64,000 bases of DNA from CBDFMR01 sp965249765 (GTDB lineage Bacteria; Bacteroidota; Bacteroidia; Chitinophagales; Saprospiraceae). The notes beneath the pieces are model-generated. The model had not been told where the DNA came from. It made no database searches and saw only the letters and a list, made by a program, of their open reading frames with translations. Position numbers and translations under genes: made by a program. This document shows, piece by piece, positions 45,909 to 57,451 of the stretch (position 1 is the first letter of the stretch; each line of letters begins with the position of its first letter). The stretch lies in NCBI GenBank assembly GCA_965249765.1, contig CBDFMR010000005.1, forward strand, positions 2,480,001 to 2,544,000. Reading direction: 5' to 3'.

Positions 45909-46730
45909 TTACTTCGCTATATTCCCCATTTCTACACCTTCAGAATAGGCTACTTTGATGCGATGCTCACCTAGAGCCGCCTTTACTGCTTCTGTAGATC
46001 TATAGTAAGCAAACTCTGCATCTTCAATGAGAGCATAAGGTTTCACCATCAATCTAATACTATGAGAATCAAATCCCTCTATTCCCACAAATGGCTCAGG
46101 ATCAGTCATGATTCCTTTAATATTGGCAAGTGATTTCCTGATGATTTCCTTGACTCTATCAAAACTTTCGTCATAGGGCATGTACACTTCAAACTCCAAT
46201 CTTATAAAACCATCTTCGCCTGTCGAATTAACGATGATATCTCCAAAGGCCATCGAATTAGGAACAACTACATCTTTGTTATTGAGTGTTGTAATGACGG
46301 TATTTACAATCTGAATCTCCTTGACGAACCCTTCATATTCCCCGACAGTGATGTAATCTCCTATTTTGTACGGTTTGAAAATAAGGACCATGATTCCCGA
46401 TGCAATATTGCCAAGACTTCCTTGGAGTGCCATTCCTACAGCAAATCCGATAGCTGCCAGTGCAGCTACAAATGATGTTGTCTCTATTCCTATGATGCCC
46501 GCCGCAGAAAATATAAGAAGCACCTTCATGGCCATACTAAAGAATGAAAGTATAAAAGGACGAATCTCCTCGCTTATGCCACTTCGCTCTAGCGCCAATG
46601 ACACTATCTTGGTTATTTTCCTTATAACCCAAAGCCCGATAACCAAGAGCAGTATAGCTGCAATCAGACTAGGAGTATGCGATTTTATGAGTTCTATTAA
46701 ACCGTCAAGATTGATGTTGATTCCGTCCAT
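45909..46730 (-). CDS. mscS: small-conductance mechanosensitive channel, MscS family
   Basis: 273 residues with three N-terminal helices, the pore-helix pattern (AALAAIGFAVGMALQGSLGN IASG region) and the beta domain (FKPYKIGDYITVGEYEGFVK, VVPNSMAFGDIIVNST). It opens on membrane tension to release solutes in osmotic shock. It lies 6 bases downstream of mqnA on the same strand. Confidence 0.92.
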   Translation of the reverse strand: MDGININLDGLIELIKSHTPSLIAAILLLVIGLWVIRKITKIVSLALERSGISEEIRPFILSFFSMAMKVLLIFSAAGIIGIETTSFVAALAAIGFAVGMALQGSLGNIASGIMVLIFKPYKIGDYITVGEYEGFVKEIQIVNTVITTLNNKDVVVPNSMAFGDIIVNSTGEDGFIRLEFEVYMPYDESFDRVKEIIRKSLANIKGIMTDPEPFVGIEGFDSHSIRLMVKPYALIEDAEFAYYRSTEAVKAALGEHRIKVAYSEGVEMGNIAK

Positions 46731-46736
46731 TTTTAT

Positions 46737-47483
46737 TTAGTTTGAAAATTCTCTAAAGCGTGAAAAACCCTTTATCATATTGTCATCAATACTGTATACA
46801 AGATTGTCGAGAAAATAATTCTTTAGATTCTTCACTTTAACATCCATCGTTCTCACTATGGAATCAAGATTTAGTTCTATTGATTTAAAATAATTGACAA
46901 AAGCGCTATTGAGAATCTCCAGTGCTTCTTTAGGCGTTCCTTTCTTGCATACCCATACTGCAAATAGAAAAGGTAACCCGCTAAACTTACTCCACTCTTC
47001 TCCTAGGTCTGTAAATATTTCAAAGCGTCCCTCATTTTCAAACACCTTATCCCCTATCATCAACACTCCTTGATTCTTTTCCAATCGTCCCTCAAAATTT
47101 GACTCTTCAATCAGACTAATGGATTTTTCCCAATACTGCGAGAGGAGCATTTTGAGTAGATTGACTGAGGTGCTGGAATGGCTATCGAGAATGATTTCAT
47201 TGAGTTCGACAAATGGCTGCTCAGAAAAAACGCCAACCGTCCTCACGGGACCATTGCATCCAATCCCAAAGTCTGCGAACAGATCACCCTTCAGCGTGGA
47301 TAAATAAGTATACGAGGGAATAAGAGCAACATCAGCCTCTCCTCGATCAAATGCTTCACCGCAAGCTTTGGGATTGAGGAACTGAAGATGCCATTTAGCG
47401 CAATGTGGACTGGCATTGAGTGCCTCTACAAATGGCCTTGTATTCAGATACTCAACCATGACTATTTTTAATGTACTCTTCAT
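46737..47483 (-). CDS. mqnA: chorismate dehydratase MqnA (futalosine pathway)
   Basis: 248 residues. The N-terminus VEYLNTRPFVEAL and the middle GEADVALIPSYTYLST with GIGCNGPVRTVGVFS are typical of MqnA. It converts chorismate to 3-enolpyruvylbenzoate, the first step of the futalosine route to menaquinone. It implies menaquinone synthesis without the Men pathway; other mqn genes are not in the window. Confidence 0.9.
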   Translation of the reverse strand: MKSTLKIVMVEYLNTRPFVEALNASPHCAKWHLQFLNPKACGEAFDRGEADVALIPSYTYLSTLKGDLFADFGIGCNGPVRTVGVFSEQPFVELNEIILDSHSSTSVNLLKMLLSQYWEKSISLIEESNFEGRLEKNQGVLMIGDKVFENEGRFEIFTDLGEEWSKFSGLPFLFAVWVCKKGTPKEALEILNSAFVNYFKSIELNLDSIVRTMDVKVKNLKNYFLDNLVYSIDDNMIKGFSRFREFSN

Positions 47484-47493
47484 TGTCTGGGTG

Positions 47494-47501
47494 CAAATTT
47501 A
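47494..47501 (-). promoter_or_regulatory. -7 element of mqnA-mscS
   Basis: TAAATTTG on the minus strand matches TAnnTTTG about 10 bases before the mqnA ATG. No good TTG element 19 bases upstream was found. Confidence 0.4.
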
Positions 47502-47666
47502 ATTTTATGCTCAGTAAAAGTCTATAAAATTTGGCTCACGAATAATTATTGTATAATTCAATCCAGCTTCGTTAATATTCATAGCTTTACTTCCATATGA
47601 AGAGGTGTAAGGCTACGTCAACCATCTTTTTCTTTCATTTTAACACGCAAAAACAACTTTAGATAT

Positions 47667-48368
47667 ATGGGCTGGAAGGATTCGGGTAAGAACTTTGCGT
47701 ACAATGTGCTTAATCCGCTCATTCATCTCTTGATCAAGATGGGCATTACAGCTAACATGATCACGGTTTTTGGTCTTGCATTAAATATTGTTGCTTCAGC
47801 CATCTTAATATGGGGTGCCGAATACGGAATAAGAGAAAACCATAAATATGTTGGATGGGCAGGATTTGTAATTCTTCTCGCCGGATTGATGGATATGCTT
47901 GATGGTCGCCTTGCCAGAATTTCAAAGACAGACAGCAAATCTGGAGCCCTATTTGATTCTGTATTGGATAGGTACAGCGAGATGGTCATGTTTTTAGGTA
48001 TATGCTATTACCTCGTCTCTAATAACTATTTTTTCAGCTCCCTCTTTGCGTTTATAGCCATGATCGGTTCCATTATGGTGAGCTATACACGAGCTCGGGC
48101 AGAGGGATTAGGTGTTGATTGTTCTGTAGGGCTTATGCAGCGTCCTGAGCGAGTTCTGATTGTAGGCATAAGTGCTCTTGCCTGTGGGATAATCTCAGGT
48201 CCATTGGGAGGAGAATTCAAGATTGATGTGTCCTGGCTACCATTTCCTCTATTTGAAACCATGACTGTGTTTACTTTTCCCTTGACAATCTTGGCAATTA
48301 TGGCTAATATTACAGCATTGAGAAGATTGTATTTTGCGAAATCAAAATTAGAAGAGAATGTTTCATAA
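47667..48368 (+). CDS. CDP-alcohol phosphatidyltransferase, probable phosphatidylinositol-phosphate synthase
   Basis: 233 residues, about six membrane helices. The CDP-alcohol signature D-x2-DG-x2-AR-x8-9-G-x3-D-x3-D is complete: DMLDGRLAR, then SGALFDSVLDR (residues about 74-101). By family alone the acceptor could be glycerol-P, serine or inositol-P. The neighbours (MIPS, PgpA-type phosphatase, IPC synthase) point to inositol 1-phosphate, giving phosphatidylinositol phosphate, as in the inositol-lipid cluster known from Bacteroides. It is the first gene of a ten-gene operon and overlaps the next by 11 bases. Confidence 0.85.
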   Translation: MGWKDSGKNFAYNVLNPLIHLLIKMGITANMITVFGLALNIVASAILIWGAEYGIRENHKYVGWAGFVILLAGLMDMLDGRLARISKTDSKSGALFDSVLDRYSEMVMFLGICYYLVSNNYFFSSLFAFIAMIGSIMVSYTRARAEGLGVDCSVGLMQRPERVLIVGISALACGIISGPLGGEFKIDVSWLPFPLFETMTVFTFPLTILAIMANITALRRLYFAKSKLEENVS

Positions 48369-48885
48369 GACACCCAGAATTGATTTATTACATGATTCCC
48401 TCCTTGGAGAGAGTGGCTTGCCGGAGAATTATCCTGTCCCCTCTCGGGCTGACGATCTACTTTTTTATATTCAACGCAACCATAATCTCAATACAGTCAT
48501 CTATTCACTTAATAAGAATCTTGATGGTCTCGTCAACACAGACTACCCCATGAGTGTCAACTGGGTTCGATACAGCGATACTGGAGAAAAAAAGAAACTC
48601 AATTTCATTCAAAATAAATTAGCATTTGGGTATAGATCGACAATGATAAACGATTCAGCATTCGAATTTAAGTTTGTGTCTTATGACCAAAAGTCATTCT
48701 ATATTTCTAAAGACGAGTGTGATAATTTTAGGGTACTGACTCGGATTAACAAACGGATGTCCTACCTTACCAATGTCTATGCCTATGCCGAAGACTTTGG
48801 TCTGTTTCCCTCGGTGAAGTATATAGAATTCTATGGAGTTGATCTAGAATCGCGCTTACCGTCTTACCAAAAGATGTACATTTAG
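48358..48885 (+). CDS. DUF4833 protein
   Basis: 175 residues. FPVPSRADDLLFYIQRNHN-like start (here YPVPSRADDLLFYIQRNHN), VNWVRYSDTGEKKKLNFIQN and LAFGY in the middle, and VKYIEFYGVDL at the end fit DUF4833, a family of unknown function. No signal peptide is evident. Its place between the PIP synthase and the IPC synthase genes suggests an accessory role in making or placing inositol lipids. Confidence 0.75.
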   Translation: MFHKTPRIDLLHDSLLGESGLPENYPVPSRADDLLFYIQRNHNLNTVIYSLNKNLDGLVNTDYPMSVNWVRYSDTGEKKKLNFIQNKLAFGYRSTMINDSAFEFKFVSYDQKSFYISKDECDNFRVLTRINKRMSYLTNVYAYAEDFGLFPSVKYIEFYGVDLESRLPSYQKMYI

Positions 48886-48922
48886 GTCTCATTATTTAAC
48901 AACAAGTACGCTTCTTCTTTTT

Positions 48923-52186
<3,264 letters not shown>

Positions 52187-52187
52187 G

Positions 52188-53186
52188 ATGAACAATCCTA
52201 AAAAAATTCTCGTCACAGGTGCTAGTGGGTTTGTCGGCAGCTTCCTTGTCGAAGAATGTATCAGTAGAGGACTATCAGTCTATGCTGGTATTAGACCGTC
52301 CAGTAGCAAGGAATTTCTAAAGGATCCAAAAATCAACTTCCACCTAATGGATTTTTCCGATGTCAACACTTTGACTCAAGGTCTGGCAGCGGAGAAATTT
52401 GATTATATCATTCACAATGCCGGCTTGACCAAGAGCAACAACATGAATGCATACCTAATGGTGAATAGAGATTTCTTACAAAACCTTGTGGAATCCATCA
52501 GGGCATCGGGACATCAACCCCAGAAACTGACGTTTATTAGCAGCCTTGCAGCTTATGGTCCCGCAGATCATCAACCTGATGGAATGGTCAGCAACGAGTC
52601 CACACCCCACCCTGTCACACGCTATGGTCAGAGCAAGCTCAGAGCTGAAGAGTATTTTAATAGTTGTGATGATATTGCCAAAATAATCATCCGCCCCACA
52701 GCGGTATATGGACCTAGGGAAAAAGATCTTCTCACTGTGTATAAAATGCTTAATAAACGTATCGAGCTATTGATAGGATTCCATAAGCAAAAATTGACCT
52801 TTATCTATGTTAAGGATCTAGTAAGCATGATAGTCACTGCTACTACGTCAAAGGAAGTAAACAAGGCTTACTTTGTATCAAGTGGAAGAAACTATAGTGC
52901 CCAACAATTTAACGATAACGTAAAGGAAGCCCTTGGTTGCAACACATTGAAAGTAAAAGTGCCTGTAAGCGTTATCAGGATGCTCGGCATCATATCTGAG
53001 AAAATGGTAGGAGTGACAGGAAACTATCCCGCTTTGAACAAAGAAAAAGTCAACGAGTTGGAATGTCTTAGTTGGCAATGTGATATTGGCGGACTCGTAG
53101 AAGATTTTAACTTTGCACCTCATTATTCACTAGCCGATGGTATGGCGGAAACGATTTCATGGTATAAAAAAAATAACTGGTTATAA
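52188..53186 (+). CDS. NAD(P)-dependent epimerase/reductase, candidate ceramide reductase (CerR-like)
   Basis: About 332 residues from ATG 52188, one base after the previous stop; an ATG 16 codons upstream would overlap the GNAT gene. Extended SDR: TGASGFVGSF (NAD site), SSLAAYGP, YGQSKLRAE (catalytic Y and K), RPTAVYGPREKD. In sphingolipid pathways a reductase of this type reduces the 3-oxo group of ketosphinganine or 3-oxo-ceramide. Position after the acyltransferase supports that use. Confidence 0.78.
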   Translation: MNNPKKILVTGASGFVGSFLVEECISRGLSVYAGIRPSSSKEFLKDPKINFHLMDFSDVNTLTQGLAAEKFDYIIHNAGLTKSNNMNAYLMVNRDFLQNLVESIRASGHQPQKLTFISSLAAYGPADHQPDGMVSNESTPHPVTRYGQSKLRAEEYFNSCDDIAKIIIRPTAVYGPREKDLLTVYKMLNKRIELLIGFHKQKLTFIYVKDLVSMIVTATTSKEVNKAYFVSSGRNYSAQQFNDNVKEALGCNTLKVKVPVSVIRMLGIISEKMVGVTGNYPALNKEKVNELECLSWQCDIGGLVEDFNFAPHYSLADGMAETISWYKKNNWL

Positions 53187-53195
53187 AATAACAAC

Positions 53196-54509
53196 ATGAG
53201 TAAAAAAACAAACTTAAAAGCACCGACAGGAAAACTGGGAATACTACTACCTGGAATGGGTGCCGTAGCTACCACTTTTATAGCAGGCGTATTGGCAGTG
53301 AACAAAGGACTAGCAATACCTAAGGGATCTGTAAGCCAAATGGGTAGAATAAGAATAGGTAAGAGAACGAAGAATAATAAGCCTCTGATCAAAGATTTTA
53401 TTCCATTGCAAAACTTGAAGAACATCGCCTTTGGTGGATGGGATATCTTTAATGACAATGTGTATGAAGCTGCTCTCAATGCAAAAGTTCTCGAGACAGA
53501 CTTACTGAGAAAGTTGAAGGCTCCTCTTTCTAAAATAAAGCCTATGAAGGCTGTCTTTGATAAGAGATATGTCAAGAAGTTGGATGGCAAGAATGTAAAG
53601 AAAGGCAAGACCAAAATGGCGCTTGCAGAAGCACTTATGAGAGACATCCGCAAATTCAAAAAAGACAATAAGTGTCAGAGACTAGTGATGGTATGGTGCG
53701 GTTCTACAGAAATATATATAGAGGAAGGAGCCGTACACAAGACATTGGAAGCTTTTGAAAGAGGACTTAAGAGAAATGACAGGAATATTCCACCATCGAT
53801 GATTTATGCTTATGCAGCAATAAAGATGGGCATTCCTTATGCCAATGGAGCACCTAACTTGTCTTGCGATATACCAGCACTTGTGGATCTCGCAAAGCAA
53901 ACCAATACTCCTATTATGGGTAAAGATTTCAAGACAGGGCAGACCTTGATGAAAACCATCATTGGCCCGGGACTGAAAGCCAGAGCACTAGGAGTAGAAG
54001 GATGGTTCTCCACCAATATCCTAGGAAATAGGGACGGTGAAGTTCTTGATGATCCTGACAACTTCAAGACCAAGGAAGTTTCAAAGCTAGGAGTACTCGA
54101 AGAAATCTTTGAGCCGAAGCTGAACAAGGAATTGTATGAGGATTTTTATCATAAAGTGAGGATCAACTATTATCCACCTCGTGGCGATGCCAAAGAGGGC
54201 TGGGACAATATAGACATCCGAGGATGGCTTGACTACCCTATGCAGATAAAAATCGACTTCCTCTGTCGTGATTCTATTCTTGCGGCACCTATTGTGCTCG
54301 ATCTTGCTATATTCTTAGACTTAGCCAAGAGAGCAGATATGAGCGGGATTCAAGAATGGCTTTCATTTTATCTGAAATGTCCACAGGCTCCAAATGGTGT
54401 CCATGCACAACATGATATTTTTAAACAATTATCAAAACTAGAGAATACTCTACGTCACCTTGCTGGTGAAGAACTGATCACCCATCTGGGTCTGGATTAT
54501 CAGCAATGA
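53196..54509 (+). CDS. ino1: myo-inositol-3-phosphate synthase
   Basis: 437 residues. The NAD-binding LGILLPGMGAVATTF near residue 14, VMVWCGSTEIY, the catalytic-domain blocks YANGAPNLSCDIPAL and GPGLKARALGVEGWFSTNIL, and PMQIKIDFLCRDSILAAPIV are typical. It turns glucose 6-phosphate into inositol 3-phosphate (the same as D-myo-inositol 1-phosphate by the other numbering), the head group for the first enzyme of the operon. Overlaps pgpA by ATGA. Confidence 0.92.
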   Translation: MSKKTNLKAPTGKLGILLPGMGAVATTFIAGVLAVNKGLAIPKGSVSQMGRIRIGKRTKNNKPLIKDFIPLQNLKNIAFGGWDIFNDNVYEAALNAKVLETDLLRKLKAPLSKIKPMKAVFDKRYVKKLDGKNVKKGKTKMALAEALMRDIRKFKKDNKCQRLVMVWCGSTEIYIEEGAVHKTLEAFERGLKRNDRNIPPSMIYAYAAIKMGIPYANGAPNLSCDIPALVDLAKQTNTPIMGKDFKTGQTLMKTIIGPGLKARALGVEGWFSTNILGNRDGEVLDDPDNFKTKEVSKLGVLEEIFEPKLNKELYEDFYHKVRINYYPPRGDAKEGWDNIDIRGWLDYPMQIKIDFLCRDSILAAPIVLDLAIFLDLAKRADMSGIQEWLSFYLKCPQAPNGVHAQHDIFKQLSKLENTLRHLAGEELITHLGLDYQQ

Positions 54510-54973
54510 TGAAGTTTTATAAATTGTTGGCTACGGCGGGAGGAGCTGGATACTCTCCCGTAGCCCCAGGTACTACAGGTACCATCGTTGGATGCGCTAT
54601 ATACTATCTGTTATCGGTATATACCGATATGTCAAATTTGCATTTTTTCATCTTGGTGACAATCACTTTTGGGCTAGGCACACTTGCTTCACACAAACTC
54701 GAGCCTCAATGGGGAAAAGACCCTCAACGCATAGTTATTGATGAAGTCGTCGGAGTCTGGATAGCACTTTTGTTTGTTCCTTTTCATTGGGTATATATTG
54801 TTCTAGCGTTTGTACTATTTCGGTTCTTGGATATAACCAAGATTCTAGGTATTAGAAAATTTGAGCCTCTTCCTAAGGGATTTGGAGTCATGATGGATGA
54901 TGTCATTGCTGGAATATATTCCAATGTCATCATGCAGATCTTGATCTTTAGCAAGATCTTACGTTTTGAATGA
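54506..54973 (+). CDS. pgpA: PgpA-type lipid phosphatase, likely phosphatidylinositol-phosphate phosphatase
   Basis: 155 residues with four hydrophobic helices. PgpA motifs: GAGYSPVAPGTTGTIVG, DPQRIVIDEVVGVW, FRFLDITK and GVMMDDVIAGIYSN. Classical PgpA dephosphorylates phosphatidylglycerophosphate. In inositol-lipid clusters of Bacteroides the PgpA-like enzyme acts on phosphatidylinositol phosphate, and position here right after MIPS suggests the same. Overlaps the GtrA gene by ATGA. Confidence 0.88.
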   Translation: MMKFYKLLATAGGAGYSPVAPGTTGTIVGCAIYYLLSVYTDMSNLHFFILVTITFGLGTLASHKLEPQWGKDPQRIVIDEVVGVWIALLFVPFHWVYIVLAFVLFRFLDITKILGIRKFEPLPKGFGVMMDDVIAGIYSNVIMQILIFSKILRFE

Positions 54974-55386
54974 AAGATACGCGAAATAGCCAAGGGTCAC
55001 CTAAGACGCCATTTCTCGGATCATTTGTAAGGTCTCAAATGTCTTCCTTCATGGCCACTTGTGTAGATTATGGAGTCTTCATTATTGCCAGTAGGTTCCT
55101 TGGCGTATTCTATGTGTGGGCATCTGGAATAGGTGCTGTTTTTGGTGCTATAGTGAGCTTCCTACTGGGTCGCAATTGGGCATTTCGGCGGAAAGATGGG
55201 AAGTTTACTCATCAGGCCATAAGATACATCATCACCTCAACAATGAGCATTTTCCTCAATGTCAATGGCATCTATTTTTTTACCGAGTATTTTGGAATAG
55301 CAGACTATATATCCAAGATTATCGTTTCGCTCTTGGTTGGTGTATTTTTCAACTTTTTAATGTTTAGGTATTTTGTCTACAAATGA
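54970..55386 (+). CDS. GtrA-family membrane protein
   Basis: 138 residues, four membrane helices. The N-terminal FVRSQMSSFMATCVDYGVFI and the FLLGRNWAFRRK motif are typical of GtrA. These small proteins are thought to flip lipid-linked sugars or help lipid glycosylation. In this operon it may move or present an inositol lipid. Overlaps the kinase gene by ATGA. Confidence 0.85.
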   Translation: MKDTRNSQGSPKTPFLGSFVRSQMSSFMATCVDYGVFIIASRFLGVFYVWASGIGAVFGAIVSFLLGRNWAFRRKDGKFTHQAIRYIITSTMSIFLNVNGIYFFTEYFGIADYISKIIVSLLVGVFFNFLMFRYFVYK

Positions 55387-56270
55387 GTCGATTCAAGAAG
55401 ATCCGCTTTATCGTTAACCCTTTCTCTGGTGTAGGAAATAAATCTGACTTCCAGGATCTATTAGCTCAATATTTTGATAGCCAAGACAAGGAACTGGACA
55501 TTGTTTATACCGAGCGGGCTGGTCATGCCGTAGAACTTTCCACAGAGGCCGTTGTACAATCATACGATCTGGTAGTTGCCGTAGGTGGTGATGGTACCGT
55601 TAATGAAGTTGCTTCACAGCTGTTAAACTCCTCATGCACATTGGCGATCTTACCAGCGGGCTCAGGAAACGGTTTTGCTCTGCACATCGGAATGGGTAGA
55701 AATATGAAGAAGGCGCTCCGTAAATTATCATCCCTTGATTCTGTGGCAACCATCGATACTGCCATTGTAAACGGAGGGTTCTTTATAAATGTATCGGGAA
55801 TAGGGTTTGATGCTATGGTTGCTCATCGTGTCAAAGCAGAAAAACGGCGTGGTTTACAACTATACGTAAAGAAGACCATAGAGTGTATGCGTTCTTTTGA
55901 AATACTCGACATGCATATACAACTCGATGATAGGGTAATCGAAGGCAAGTATGTCAATGCCATTGTGGCTAATGCTTCACTTTATGGTTACCATTTAAGC
56001 ATTGCTCCACAAGCGCTCCTCACTGATGGACTACTGGATTTAATTCTGATCAAGAACGTGAGTAAGGCAAGCTACTTGCTGTCGGCTTATAGGTTATTCA
56101 ACAAAACTTTTCATCAAAGTAGATTGGTAGATACTTATGTCTCCAGTAGCATTGAAATTTCAGTAAACAAGGCTTCCTATGTACATCGCGACGGCGAAGG
56201 TTACTTGGGTGATCTATCCTATACCTATAAGATCCACCCTGCGTCACTTAAGGTTTTGATGGGAACCTAA
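55383..56270 (+). CDS. diacylglycerol/sphingosine kinase-like lipid kinase (DagK/YegS)
   Basis: 295 residues. DAGK catalytic domain: FIVNPFSGVGNKSD, VVAVGGDGTVNEVA (nucleotide site, about 62-75) and LPAGSGNGFALHIGMG; the C-terminal beta domain ends with YVHRDGEGYLGD. The family phosphorylates diacylglycerol or sphingoid bases with ATP. IPC synthase releases diacylglycerol, so recycling of it to phosphatidic acid, or phosphorylation of sphinganine, are the two likely jobs. Last gene of the operon, convergent with the HD-PycTM gene. Confidence 0.87.
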   Translation: MSRFKKIRFIVNPFSGVGNKSDFQDLLAQYFDSQDKELDIVYTERAGHAVELSTEAVVQSYDLVVAVGGDGTVNEVASQLLNSSCTLAILPAGSGNGFALHIGMGRNMKKALRKLSSLDSVATIDTAIVNGGFFINVSGIGFDAMVAHRVKAEKRRGLQLYVKKTIECMRSFEILDMHIQLDDRVIEGKYVNAIVANASLYGYHLSIAPQALLTDGLLDLILIKNVSKASYLLSAYRLFNKTFHQSRLVDTYVSSSIEISVNKASYVHRDGEGYLGDLSYTYKIHPASLKVLMGT

Positions 56271-56311
56271 CTATGTCTCCACTATTCCGGAGAAGTCCAC
56301 AATCAATATCT

Positions 56312-57451
56312 CTAAGAAACAACCATCACTATGACTCCTACAATCACCGCAGTGACTATTCCTGTCATGAAGATGTTGTAACAATTGCGCAAATGATCAT
56401 ACTTGGCACCTAAGGACTTGCCCAGGAAGAACAAATCTCGTGTGATAGAATTGTCCAAAAGGTCATCATTGGCAACAACTTCCTTGATTCCATCTTCGTA
56501 ATTCTCAAATTTCATTTTATAGAAATTACCAAAGAAGAAGAGATTGGTCTTCCTCTCTCCTATATCATTAAATGATGTGAGGCCATTCATTTTTATAGGA
56601 CGAGTAGCGAGTGTTGCGTATATGATAGAAATGACACTACTCAGAGCAAGGATGGCCGCTGGCCACAGTAGAATAGGTTGTTCTATCATTCTATCTGCCA
56701 ATAGAGGCAAGCCAACGGTAATCACAACGGCATTGACGCTGAGCATGATATTGGCCTTATTGTCAGCAATGGCACTTAAGTCTATGTGGTTTCTGAGTGT
56801 CGTTTTCAATTGAGTCTGAGCACTCTTACTTGATGCGATGGTTTTATTCTTTTCTTTCTTGCTTTCTTTCATCGCAATAAGTTTCTTGAGGTTTTTCTTC
56901 TTGCCTTTCTTAAATAATTTTCTTCCTTCCTTGGTATTATATCGATGAGAAGAAAGAAATCGAATGTTCTCCTCTGCCCAATCATCCTGACTGATTTCAG
57001 CGTCACTTAAGGTAGATTTTTCTATCCGCAATTTTTCCGCGTTCTCTTTATAATCTTTTGCTGCCAATCCAGACAAATCAGCATCACGTAAGAGCAGGGA
57101 AAGTTTATCATCGCCATTCCATGAAAGCTCGGTAGCCTTTATGAGATCCACAATACGCTTGCGGCGAATGGCCGGGATGTCTTTCTCCAACAAAAAATTA
57201 TCAGCTATTTCAGCACTCTTTGCCTCATGATTATTGGGGCCCATACAATAGCCCGTATCATGAAATAAAGCAGCCAAGTGAAGGTCTGCCTTTTCATCCT
57301 CAGTGAGTCCTGCCTCTTCGCTCAATCTTAAAGCCGCATTTATGACCCCAGTAGTGTGCTCCTTGTTATGATACTTACAATTCCCACCGAGATTATTATT
57401 AAAAAAATCGTCAATATAGTCCTTGCACTTATTTAATAGATCCGTAGACAT
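56312..57451 (-). CDS. HD-domain protein fused to a Pycsar-effector-type (PycTM) membrane domain
   Basis: 379 residues. The N-terminal HD domain (YHNKEHTTGVINAA, AALFHDTGYCM, RDADLSGLA) carries a metal site for phosphohydrolase activity. A Lys-rich linker (about 180-210) leads to LRNHIDLSAIADNKANIMLS and two to three membrane helices ending the protein, the layout of the PycTM/DUF5706 effector family. PycTM proteins damage the membrane on sensing cCMP or cUMP in Pycsar phage defence; no pyrimidine cyclase is next to it, so this copy may have another role. Its start overlaps the stop of the GAF gene by one base. Confidence 0.82.
   Translation of the reverse strand: MSTDLLNKCKDYIDDFFNNNLGGNCKYHNKEHTTGVINAALRLSEEAGLTEDEKADLHLAALFHDTGYCMGPNNHEAKSAEIADNFLLEKDIPAIRRKRIVDLIKATELSWNGDDKLSLLLRDADLSGLAAKDYKENAEKLRIEKSTLSDAEISQDDWAEENIRFLSSHRYNTKEGRKLFKKGKKKNLKKLIAMKESKKEKNKTIASSKSAQTQLKTTLRNHIDLSAIADNKANIMLSVNAVVITVGLPLLADRMIEQPILLWPAAILALSSVISIIYATLATRPIKMNGLTSFNDIGERKTNLFFFGNFYKMKFENYEDGIKEVVANDDLLDNSITRDLFFLGKSLGAKYDHLRNCYNIFMTGIVTAVIVGVIVMVVS

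Noticed and set aside
46366..46740. Plus-strand open frame of 124 codons opposite mscS
   Set aside because: It is the antisense shadow of a conserved channel gene and lacks any family features.
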